Source of the DNA: Sorangium cellulosum So0157-2
GTDB lineage: Bacteria > Myxococcota_A > Polyangia > Polyangiales > Polyangiaceae
NCBI RefSeq assembly: GCF_000418325.1
Contig: NC_021658.1
Span: forward strand, 10,306,001-10,370,000
Direction: 5' to 3'
Length of the DNA stretch: 64,000 nt
Part shown: piece after piece, positions 17,852-25,623 of the stretch
Layout: the number at the start of each line of letters is the position of its first letter
Numbering within the stretch: position 1 is the first letter of the stretch
Program-made: the position numbers and the translations under genes
Notes under the pieces: model-generated
What the model was told of the DNA's origin: nothing
What the model saw: the letters and a program-made list of their open reading frames with translations, nothing else
Database searches by the model: none

Positions 17852-18265
17852 TCATCTTCCCCTCCGCTCACGTTCGCGGACGAGACCGAGCACGTCGGCC
17901 GCAGCCTCGCCCTGGGATGCCGGCGCTCCGAGCAGCCGCCCGATCGCCTCGTGCGCCACGCGGGCCCCTTCGACGTCGCCGGCAGCAATGGCCAGACGAA
18001 GCCCCTCCCCGAGATAGCCGAGGAGCTCGGTTCGCGGCGCTCGTGTCGCCTTCAGCGCGTCCTCGTCCGGCCGATCCGCGGCGGGTCCGCCCCCGTCTAC
18101 TGAATGGCCAGTAGCGGGCCCTGAATGGCCAGCTGCCGTAGGCAACCGTGCCGAACCGTCGTCAACCCGCTCAAAATCCCCGGCATTTTCTCTCGCTTCG
18201 CACGGTTCGCCCGGCCCAGAGCGCCTTTTAAATCCACCGCGTCTGCCATTTCGCCACGGGGCCAA
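17852..18265 (-). CDS. Small hypothetical protein beside integrase
   Basis: An open frame of 137 codons. The last 65 residues (APRTELLGYLGEGLRLAIAA, then GARVAHEAIGRLLG) look like a real helical protein. The first 30 codons read through the tRNA-Leu fragment and are therefore unlikely to be protein coding; the true start lies further in and is not resolved. Function unknown. Confidence 0.45.
   Translation of the reverse strand: MAPWRNGRRGGFKRRSGPGEPCEARENAGDFERVDDGSARLPTAAGHSGPATGHSVDGGGPAADRPDEDALKATRAPRTELLGYLGEGLRLAIAAGDVEGARVAHEAIGRLLGAPASQGEAAADVLGLVRERERRGR
18226..18262 (-). other. tRNA-Leu(UAA) 5' half, likely attachment-site remnant
   Basis: Read on the minus strand, 18262 to about 18226 gives the acceptor 5' strand GCCCCGTGG, a D-arm (CGAAATGGCAGACG) and an anticodon arm ending GGTGGATTTAAAA, that is, anticodon TAA. 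The rest of the tRNA, including the matching acceptor 3' strand, is absent. The break falls in the anticodon loop, a frequent crossover point for tyrosine integrases, and an integrase remnant starts only 25 bp away. Confidence 0.6.
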
Positions 18266-18286
18266 GTTGTTGATTTTATTCCTATT

Positions 18287-19099
18287 TCAGGTCTCGCTGT
18301 CCCCTCCCCAACCTCCTCCGTGCCGCTTCCCGCGCCTTTTCCCCTGCCCCCGAGCCCGGGGATCGATCCCCTCGGCGAGGGAAACTAGCTCGCCAAGGCC
18401 CAGCTCTGCAAACGTCCTGGCCGCCCGGCGGTACCTCTGGCTCACGACGGAGCTCCGGCGCCCGGTCCGATCGGCAACCCGGGACTCGCTCCGGCCGCTC
18501 GCGAGGGCGACGGTGATGAAGGTGGAGCGCGTGTCGTGCGCGCGCACCTGCTGACGCTCGCCGGAGTCCTCGAAGAGCTGCGGGCGACCGATGCCGACGA
18601 GCTGAACGTGAGCGCGGAGCCGCTCGGCCGCGTGCTCGACGCTGACGCGCTCGCCGTCCTCGTTGACGAACAGGGCGCGGAGCGCGCCGGTTGCCGCCAA
18701 GCGCGAGCCGGGCGCGCAGCGCCTGCGGCACGCCGGGCGACAGCGACCAGGCGCGCGGGCCGCTGGTCTTGTTCTTCTCGAGGCACAGCGTGCCGCGCCC
18801 GAGGTCGGCGTCCTGCACCTGCAGACGACGTCGGCCGCCGCGATGACGTCGCGGAGCGCCCTCCCCTCGCCCACCGCAGCACGCTCCAGCAGCGCGACGA
18901 TCGCGTCGCGCGTGACGTTGCGCGAGGCGCGCAGGCGCACGGCCACGTCGACGACGAGCGCCTCGTGCCGCTCGGCTTGCTCCGCGGTCAGCTTGGGATC
19001 CAGAGGGAAGCTCTCGCGGTCCTTGTCGCCGACGAGGACGCGGACGTAGAGCCGACCAGCGTCGTTGCGGAAGAGCGATCCCGTGCGCCTGCGGGCCAT
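18287..19099 (-). pseudogene. Tyrosine recombinase (integrase), degenerate
   Basis: The N-terminal part (MARRRTGSLFRNDAGRLYVR to about residue 90) and the C-terminal catalytic part (RAHDTRSTFITVALASG with H-x-x-R, and QRYRRAARTFAELG with the Tyr nucleophile) are in one frame. The middle (QDADLGRGTLCLEKNKTSG) is in another frame, and the core-binding domain and the first catalytic Arg region are missing. So at least one deletion and two frame changes have occurred. Together with the tRNA-Leu fragment this marks a dead integrative element. Confidence 0.8.
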
Positions 19100-20288
19100 G
19101 GCGACGCTCTTCTACCGCGATTTGCGGCCGCGCTCACGCCTGCGGCGGCCCGCCAGCGTAGGGGCCCGGCACGGACGCGCAGCCGAGGACGTTTCTCGTG
19201 CACGGCAGCCGGATATTGACGAGCTGCACCTTGGTATACTTCTCGTTTACGACGTCAGCCGGCAACGCTGGGATGCTCGTAATCTGCCCTCCTGACGCCG
19301 CGCCCGCTCCGCCGCCGAGATCCTCCGCTCCATGCCGCCGCGCGACCGCGTGGTGATGCTCCGGTTTGGCCTCGACCTCGACGACCCCGCGCACGCGGCG
19401 CTCTTCGTCTCGGATGTCCGCGCCGCGGACGACGCGATCGCGGCGCAAGAGCGCTGGGAGCGGGAGAACGCGCTACGTTGAGGTGGAATCCCGCACGAAG
19501 AGATCATCGCCAAGGTAAGAGCGCGCCGGCCTCGATAACCTGACCTTCCGCTGCTTGCTCTCAAGGCTCGGCATCGAGCCCTGCTACGATGCCGGCGTGC
19601 GCAGATGCAGGACCGTGGGGGAAGCAAAGGGGGCGATTGGGTATCTCGGAGCGACCCCGCGGTGCCGCGGGGAGGCGACATCGAAACGTGCGCCGGGACC
19701 GCCTGCGATCGCGGGCGTGGCCGGGCCGTCGCGGCGGGGTTCATCGGCGGCACCACATCTCCTGCGTCGCACATTGGCGCTTGCTGCCAACGGAACTGCG
19801 TCAATTTCGTGCGGTGTCGCTCATGGGGCGCTCATCGTCGGCAACGAGCGCGGGCGGCCTCCATGCGCCCGGCGTGCTCGGCGAGTGCGGCGGCCCGCCG
19901 GCATGGGCCAGCACGAGCCCGACCTCTTGGAGCACCGCCGCCGCGCCCTCCACCGTGCTCGACATCATCCGCCGAGTGCCCCGCCGGCAGGAGCATCGCG
20001 ACGGCGCAGCCGACGTCGTCCGGGCGGGCAGCGCGGCCGAGCGCGGTCGTGCTGTTCTACCTGGTCGTGCTGTTCTACCTGGTCGAAGGACCGAAGCGGC
20101 CCTGTGCGCCCTCCTCGCTGCCCCGCGCCCGGCACATGGGCCTTGGCGGCGAGCACGCTGATCGCGGCGAGCGCGAAATCACTGGCGAACCGCCGACCTT
20201 CTTCGCGGTCTTGCTTCGCGGTCTTGCGGTCCGCGGAGGCTCACCCCATCTTCGTGCTTGAGCACGTCGCCCCCTGGAGTTCGTCACG
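19100..20288. other. Gene-poor 1.2 kb region
   Basis: No convincing gene. A short frame at 19332-19481 (MPPRDRVVMLRFGLDLDD and on, 49 residues) could be a gene fragment. An 18-bp word GTGCTGTTCTACCTGGTC is repeated in tandem near 20050-20085. No glycine riboswitch was recognised upstream of gcvPA. Confidence 0.4.
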
Positions 20289-21656
20289 ATGGAGAGTCAT
20301 CCCGAGCCGCTCATCTGTGGCTACAACGTCCACCGGGAGGCCGACCGCCAGGCCATGCTCGAGGCACTCGGGCTAACGAGCGTCGCCGAGCTCTTCTCCC
20401 CCATTCCCCAGGAAGTGCGCCTCGGCAGGGAGCTTCGCCTGCCTCCTCCCCACTCCGAATGGGCGCTCGGCAGGCACCTGCGCGAGCTCGCGTCCAGGAA
20501 CGCATCGACCCGTAGCCACCTGAGCTTCCTCGGCGGCGGGGTCTACGAGCACCACATCCCCGCGGTCGTCGACAGCCTCACCTCCAGCGAGCGGTTGATG
20601 ACGGCCTACACCCCCTACCAACCGGAGATGAGCCAGGGCCTGTTGCAGATCCTCTTCGAGTACCAGCGCATGCTCTCGCTGCTGACGGGTCTGCGGATCG
20701 TCAATTCCTCGCTCTACGATGGCGCGACGGCGATGGCGGAGGCAGCCTGGATGGCCTGCGCGGCCACGGGCCGGCGACGCGTCCTCGCCTCCTCGCGCAT
20801 CTGGCCCGAGTGGAAGTCGGTCCTCGAGCTCTACATGCGCGGGCGCGGGGTCGAGGTGGCCTACGTCGCCACGGATCCCGTGTCGGGCCGGCTCGATCTG
20901 CGCTCGCTCCAGGAGTCCTTCACCCGCCCCGCGGCCACCTTCATCCTGCAGACCCCCAATTCCCTCGGTATCCTGGAAGACATCCCGGCCGCGGCGGACG
21001 TTTGTCAGCAGCACGACGCCCTTTTCAATGTCTCCTGCTACCCGATGATCCTGGCGCTCCTGAAGCCACCGGGCGAGCTCGGGGCGGACATCGTGACGTG
21101 CGAGGGCCAGCCCCTCGGCCTGCCGCTGTCGGCCGGAGGCCCCTCGCTCGGTGTGCTCGCCTGCGCGAAGCGGCTGCGCGAGTTCATGCCGGGGCGACTC
21201 GTCGGAGAGGTGACGGACATCCATGGCCAGCCAGCCCTCGCGCTCATCATGGAGTGGCGAGAGCAGCACGTGAGCCGCGAGAAGGCCACGAGCAACATCT
21301 GCTCGAACCAGGCGCACCAGGCGATGCGCGCCGCCATCTACCTGGCGGCCCTCGGCGAACGGGGCTTCCGGGAGCTCGCCGCGCAGTGCGCCGCCAAGGC
21401 CCGTTACCTTCACGAGAAGCTGCTCGCCATTCCCGGCGTCGAGCCCGCGGCGGGTGGCCCGTTCTTCAATGAATTCGCGCTCCGGCTGCCCTGCCCGGTG
21501 CCGCTGTTCCTGGAGCGGATGCTGGACCGACGCGTGTTCGCGGGGTTGGAGATGGAGGGAAACCTCCTCGTCGCGGTCACCGAGGTGAGAGCGCGGGCCG
21601 AGCTGGACGAGGCCGCGGCCCTGTTCGCGGAGACGATCGGAGCGCTGAGGCAATGA
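20289..21656 (+). CDS. gcvPA: Glycine dehydrogenase (decarboxylating) subunit 1
   Basis: A 455-aa alpha subunit of the split P-protein of the glycine cleavage system. With GcvPB it decarboxylates glycine and passes the aminomethyl group to lipoyl GcvH. Family landmarks: FLGGGVYEHHIPAVVDSL, YTPYQPEMSQGLLQILFEYQ, NSSLYDGATAMAEAAWMA and CEGQPLGLPLSAGGPSLG. The length fits GcvPA (about 450). The stop overlaps the gcvPB start (ATGA). gcvT and gcvH are not in this window, so T- and H-proteins must be encoded elsewhere. Confidence 0.95.
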   Translation: MESHPEPLICGYNVHREADRQAMLEALGLTSVAELFSPIPQEVRLGRELRLPPPHSEWALGRHLRELASRNASTRSHLSFLGGGVYEHHIPAVVDSLTSSERLMTAYTPYQPEMSQGLLQILFEYQRMLSLLTGLRIVNSSLYDGATAMAEAAWMACAATGRRRVLASSRIWPEWKSVLELYMRGRGVEVAYVATDPVSGRLDLRSLQESFTRPAATFILQTPNSLGILEDIPAAADVCQQHDALFNVSCYPMILALLKPPGELGADIVTCEGQPLGLPLSAGGPSLGVLACAKRLREFMPGRLVGEVTDIHGQPALALIMEWREQHVSREKATSNICSNQAHQAMRAAIYLAALGERGFRELAAQCAAKARYLHEKLLAIPGVEPAAGGPFFNEFALRLPCPVPLFLERMLDRRVFAGLEMEGNLLVAVTEVRARAELDEAAALFAETIGALRQ

Positions 21657-23134
21657 AGCAGACGATCTTTGACCTCTCCCGCCCGGGGGTGAGCGGAGCG
21701 GGCCTGCGGGATCCCGACTTCGGGGAGCTCGACCCCTCACGGTGGTTCGACGCGGAGTCGCTCCGGACCGAGCCCATCGGACTGCCCGAGGTCAGCGAGG
21801 TCGAGCTCGTTCGCCATTACACCGCGCTCGGCCACCGCGCCTATGGCGTGGACGATGGCAGCTATCCGCTCGGGAGCTGCACGATGAAGTACAATCCCAA
21901 GCGCCACGATCACCTGGCGAATCTGGAAGGGTTCGCCCATGTCCACCCGAGGCAACCCGAAAGCACGCTGCCCGGCCTCTGGGAGCTGCTCTTCCACCTC
22001 GCCGAATGTTTCGCGGAGCTGACGGGGATGGACCACTTCACCCTGCAGCCCGCGGCCGGCGCCCACGGGGAGCTCACGGGCCTCATGATCATCCGCGCCT
22101 GGTTCGAGTCCCGGGGCGTGAAGCGGGATGTGATCCTCATTCAGGACTCAGCCCATGGCACGAACCCCGCATCCGCGTCGATGGCGGGGTATCGCTGCGA
22201 GATGATCCGGACCACCCCGGAGGGGCTGACCGACCTCGACGCGCTCGAGGCCGCGCTCGACGACTCGGTCGCCGCCGTGATGCTGACCAACCCCTCGACC
22301 TTCGGGCTGTTCGAGCGGAACATCCGGGAGATCGCGGAGCGCGTCCACGCCAATGGCTCGCTCCTCATCTACGACGGCGCCAACATGAACTCGCTGATGG
22401 GGATCGTCCGGCCCGGCGACATGGGATTCGACGTCCTCCAGCTCAACACCCACAAGACGTTCTCCACCCCGCACCTGTCCGGAGGAGCGGGCTCGGGCCC
22501 GTGCGGCGTCAAGGCGTTCCTGGAGCCCTTCCTGCCGGTTCCAGTGATCCGCCGGGATGCGCGCGGATACTTTCCGGATGAAGATCGGCCGCGCTCGATC
22601 GGCCGGGTGAAGTCGTTCTACGGTCACGTCGGCATCCTGATCCGGGCCTACTGCTACATCCTGACCTGTGGTCCCCAGGGCCTGCGCACGGCGTCCGAGA
22701 ACGCCGTGCTCAATGCGAACTACGTCCAGGCCCGCTTGTCACCCTACCTGCCCCCGGTCTTCGGCGGCCGGTGCATGCACGAGTGTCTGCTGAGCACGAC
22801 GAAGCTCCAGGTGAGCGCCTTCGACTTCGCCAAGCGGCTCATCGACCACGGGGTGCATCCCCCGACGCTGGTGGGAGCCGGCTGTGTGTACTTCCCCGGC
22901 CACCTGCGCGATGCGATGCTGGTCGAGCCGACGGAGACGGAGACGCTGGAGTCTCTGGATCGGATGATCGAGAAGTTCCTCCGTGTCGCGCGCGAGGCCC
23001 TCGAGGATCCGGAGCTGGTCCGGACGGCGCCCCATACCCGCGACGTGGGGAAGATTCTCCCGTCGGGCTCCCGCGACGGGCAGCCTGCGTATTCCGGGCC
23101 GACGGGACAGCCGATGGATTCTGAGCGCACGTGA
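21653..23134 (+). CDS. gcvPB: Glycine dehydrogenase (decarboxylating) subunit 2
   Basis: A 493-aa beta subunit carrying the pyridoxal phosphate. The cofactor lysine is in LNTHKTFSTPHLSGGAGSG. Other landmarks are YPLGSCTMKYNPK, QDSAHGTNPASASMAGY and TNPSTFGLFERNIREIA. The protein is full length and the start overlaps gcvPA by 4 bp, consistent with equal synthesis of both subunits. The gene converges on hypE about 100 bp downstream. Confidence 0.95.
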   Translation: MKQTIFDLSRPGVSGAGLRDPDFGELDPSRWFDAESLRTEPIGLPEVSEVELVRHYTALGHRAYGVDDGSYPLGSCTMKYNPKRHDHLANLEGFAHVHPRQPESTLPGLWELLFHLAECFAELTGMDHFTLQPAAGAHGELTGLMIIRAWFESRGVKRDVILIQDSAHGTNPASASMAGYRCEMIRTTPEGLTDLDALEAALDDSVAAVMLTNPSTFGLFERNIREIAERVHANGSLLIYDGANMNSLMGIVRPGDMGFDVLQLNTHKTFSTPHLSGGAGSGPCGVKAFLEPFLPVPVIRRDARGYFPDEDRPRSIGRVKSFYGHVGILIRAYCYILTCGPQGLRTASENAVLNANYVQARLSPYLPPVFGGRCMHECLLSTTKLQVSAFDFAKRLIDHGVHPPTLVGAGCVYFPGHLRDAMLVEPTETETLESLDRMIEKFLRVAREALEDPELVRTAPHTRDVGKILPSGSRDGQPAYSGPTGQPMDSERT

Positions 23135-23157
23135 CGAGCCGCTCCGGGGGACGTGAC

Positions 23158-23184
23158 GGGCCGTTCCGACGGGGGCGACGGCCC
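23158..23184. terminator. Possible hairpin between convergent genes
   Basis: GGGCCGT (23158-23164) and ACGGCCC (23178-23184) form a 7-bp stem between the stops of gcvPB and hypE. There is no T run, so it is only a weak terminator candidate. Confidence 0.3.
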
Positions 23185-23235
23185 GCAGGCGGCGCTCGCG
23201 GTCGCAGCCTCATCGCGTACATGGGACCCGCGATC

Positions 23236-24264
23236 TCAGCAGATGCGCGGGAGTTGCTCGCCAGAGAGCAGATCGAGCGTACGCCGGGTCCCGAGCCGGG
23301 TCCTCAGGACAACGCTCCCCCTGCCCTCCCCGACGACCCGACCGATGCGCGCCGCCCCACGGCCGAGCGGGTGGTCGCGCAGGCTCGTGAGGGCGCGCTC
23401 CGCGTGGGCCTCCGGCAGGAACGCGACGAGCCGGCCCTCGCACGCCACATAGAGCGGGTCGAGCCCGAGCAGCTCGCACGCCCCGAGGACCGCTGGTTCG
23501 ACGGGGATCTGCGCCTCCTCGACCTCGACCTGGACGCCCGCGTCGAGCGCTATCTCGTTGAGCACGGCCGCGAGCCCGCCGCGGGTCGGATCCCGCAGGC
23601 AGTGGACGTCGATTGCCGACTCGACCAGCGCCGCCGCGAGCTCGGCGACAGGCGCGCAGTCGCTCTCCACGGGCTCCTCGAACGAAAGCGCCTCACGCAC
23701 GGACAGCACCGCGATCCCGTGCCGCCCCACGTCGCCGGACACGAGGACGGCGTCGCCCGGCCGGACCCGGCGCGGCGCGATGGCCACGCCCTCGGGGACC
23801 ACACCGATACCGGCGGTGTTGATGAACAGCCCATCTCCCTTGCCCCGATCGACCACCTTGGTGTCGCCCGTCACGAGCTCGACCCCGCACGCGTCCGCAG
23901 CGGCGCGCATCGACAGCGCGATCTGCTGGAGCTCGCCGATGGGCAGCCCCTCCTCCACGATGAAGCCGGCGCTCAGGTAAGCGGGCCGGGCGCCCGTCAT
24001 CGCCAGGTCGTTCACCGTGCCGTAGACGGACAGCGCGCCGATGTCGCCTCCGGGAAAGAAGCGCGGATGCACGACGTAGGTGTCGGTCGTGAACGCGAGC
24101 GACGCGCCGCCGAGCCGCACCACGGCGCCGTCATGACGGGCCAACAGAGGACCGCTGTCGAACGCGGGCAGAAAGACGCGCTCGATGAGCTCGCGCATGA
24201 GCCGCCCGCCGCCCCCGTGAGCGAGCTGGACCGTCCTTTCGCGCGGCGGCACGGGGCAGCTCAT
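23236..24264 (-). CDS. hypE: Hydrogenase maturation protein HypE
   Basis: A 342-aa HypE, which dehydrates the HypF-made carbamoyl group on its own C-terminal cysteine to thiocyanate, the source of the CN ligands of the [NiFe] site. The expected terminal PRIC with the essential last Cys is present. Other marks: LAHGGGGRLMRELIERVFLP, FTTDTYVVHPRFFPGGDIG and GDTKVVDRG. The start MSCPVPPRE at 24264 overlaps the hypD stop (ATGA); the longer open frame upstream lies in hypD. Last gene of the hydrogenase operon. Confidence 0.95.
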   Translation of the reverse strand: MSCPVPPRERTVQLAHGGGGRLMRELIERVFLPAFDSGPLLARHDGAVVRLGGASLAFTTDTYVVHPRFFPGGDIGALSVYGTVNDLAMTGARPAYLSAGFIVEEGLPIGELQQIALSMRAAADACGVELVTGDTKVVDRGKGDGLFINTAGIGVVPEGVAIAPRRVRPGDAVLVSGDVGRHGIAVLSVREALSFEEPVESDCAPVAELAAALVESAIDVHCLRDPTRGGLAAVLNEIALDAGVQVEVEEAQIPVEPAVLGACELLGLDPLYVACEGRLVAFLPEAHAERALTSLRDHPLGRGAARIGRVVGEGRGSVVLRTRLGTRRTLDLLSGEQLPRIC

Positions 24265-25370
24265 CTCGAACCGCACGGCGGGTCCGCCCTCCGGTAACGG
24301 TAGTAGGCCGCGCACGCGCCCTCCGCGGAGACCATCGTGGCGCCCAGCGGGGTCTCCGGCGTGCAGCGCACGCCGAACGCGGGGCAGTCCGGCGGCTTGA
24401 TGATCCCCTGGAGCACGAGGCCGCTCTTGCAGGTGTTCAACGTTCGGGGCTCCGGGTCGCCTGACGGCGCCCACCGCCGCTCCGCATCGTGGTCCGCGTA
24501 CGGCGCCCGGAGCCCGAGCCCGCTCCGGGCGATGGGCCCGATGCCCCGCCATGTCCGGGGCACGATCTCGAAGACCTCCCGGATCATGCGCTGCGCAGCC
24601 TCGTTGCCGGCCTCACGCACCGAGCGGGCGTACTGGTTCTCCACCTCGGCGCGGCCCTCCTCGAGCTGCCGGACGCACATGAAAATGCCCTGGAGGATGT
24701 CCATCGGCTCGAAGCCGGTGACCACGATGGGAACGCGGTGCTCGGCGGCCAGCGGGCGGTACGCGTCGATGCCCATCACCGTGCAGACGTGGCCCGCGGC
24801 GAGGAACCCGTCGACGCGACGGTCCGGCGCCCGGAGGATCACCTCCATCGCGGGTGGCACGAGCACGTGCGACACGAGGAGCGAGAGGTTCCGGATGCCG
24901 CGGCGCCGCGCCTCGAACACCGCCATCGCATTCGCGGGCGCCGTGGTCTCGAAGCCGACCGCGAAGAAGACGACCTCGCGATCCGGCAGGCGCTCGGCCA
25001 GCGCCAGCGCGTCGAGCGGCGAGTAGACGACGCGCACGTCGCCGCCCCTCGACTTCACCGCGAACAGGTCGTCGCTCGACCCCGGGACGCGCAGCATGTC
25101 GCCGAACGAGCAGAACGTGACCTCGCGGCGCGAGGCGATCTCGAGCGCGCGATCGATGAGCTCGATCGGCGTAACGCACACCGGGCAGCCGGGGCCGTGC
25201 AGGAGCGAAATCTCCGGGGGCAGGAGCTCGTCCAGGCCGAAGCGGACGATGGCGTGCGTCTGACCGCCGCAGACCTCCATGATCGACCAGGGGCGCGAGA
25301 CCACCCGCCGGATCGCCTCCACGTACGGCCCGACGCGCTGCGCGTCGCGGTACTCGTCGATGAACCTCAT
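24261..25370 (-). CDS. hypD: Hydrogenase maturation protein HypD
   Basis: A 369-aa iron-sulfur protein that, with HypC, assembles the Fe(CN)2CO unit. Conserved motifs: MEVCGGQTHAIVRFG, LLHGPGCPVCVTP, VGFETTAPANAMA and GFEPMDILQGIFM, with cysteines for the 4Fe-4S cluster in the C-terminal third (NTCKSG, DCPAFG, CTPETPLGATMVS). Between the conserved segments an unusual stretch RRWAPSGDPEPRTLNT is encoded by a copy of a dispersed 26-bp repeat (24445-24470). Overlaps hypC by 4 bp. Confidence 0.95.
   Translation of the reverse strand: MRFIDEYRDAQRVGPYVEAIRRVVSRPWSIMEVCGGQTHAIVRFGLDELLPPEISLLHGPGCPVCVTPIELIDRALEIASRREVTFCSFGDMLRVPGSSDDLFAVKSRGGDVRVVYSPLDALALAERLPDREVVFFAVGFETTAPANAMAVFEARRRGIRNLSLLVSHVLVPPAMEVILRAPDRRVDGFLAAGHVCTVMGIDAYRPLAAEHRVPIVVTGFEPMDILQGIFMCVRQLEEGRAEVENQYARSVREAGNEAAQRMIREVFEIVPRTWRGIGPIARSGLGLRAPYADHDAERRWAPSGDPEPRTLNTCKSGLVLQGIIKPPDCPAFGVRCTPETPLGATMVSAEGACAAYYRYRRADPPCGSR
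24445..24470 (+). repeat. 26-bp dispersed repeat, copy A (in hypD)
   Basis: Core GGGGCTCCGGGTCGCC followed by TGACGGCGC. Identical over 26 bp to copy B at 27320-27345 in the opposite orientation. Here it encodes APSGDPEPR in hypD. Confidence 0.85.
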
Positions 25371-25621
25371 CGCGGATCCTTCCCCCTGCGCGCCGCGCCG
25401 AGCTCATCGAGCTCATCCAGGTAGGAGAGCGTCCGCCGCGCCGACGCCTCGTCGATGCGGCTGATGGCGAAGCCCGCGTGCACGATCACGTAATCGCCGG
25501 CCTCGGCCTCCGGCACGTAGGCGAGGCAGATCTCCTTGACGATCCCGGCGAAGGCGACGCGGCCGAGCCGGAGGTCGCCACCCGTGACGCCGAGGACCTT
25601 GCCGGGGACGCCGAGGCACAT
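25367..25621 (-). CDS. hypC: Hydrogenase maturation chaperone HypC
   Basis: An 84-aa HypC/HupF chaperone with the N-terminal MCLGVPGKVL; Cys2 carries the iron centre and contacts HypD and the large subunit. The start at 25621 is fixed by this motif. The stop overlaps the hypD start by 4 bp, and the start is 2 bp from the hypF stop, so tight coupling with both is likely. Confidence 0.94.
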   Translation of the reverse strand: MCLGVPGKVLGVTGGDLRLGRVAFAGIVKEICLAYVPEAEAGDYVIVHAGFAISRIDEASARRTLSYLDELDELGAARRGKDPR

Positions 25622-25623
25622 CG

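Noticed and set aside
17563..17988. Minus-strand open frame with a plausible central segment
   Set aside because: Lies in a decayed region, overlaps a better supported frame, and has no start or family evidence.
20100..20288. Glycine riboswitch before gcvPA
   Set aside because: No conserved aptamer core was recognised by eye; a covariance model search would settle it.
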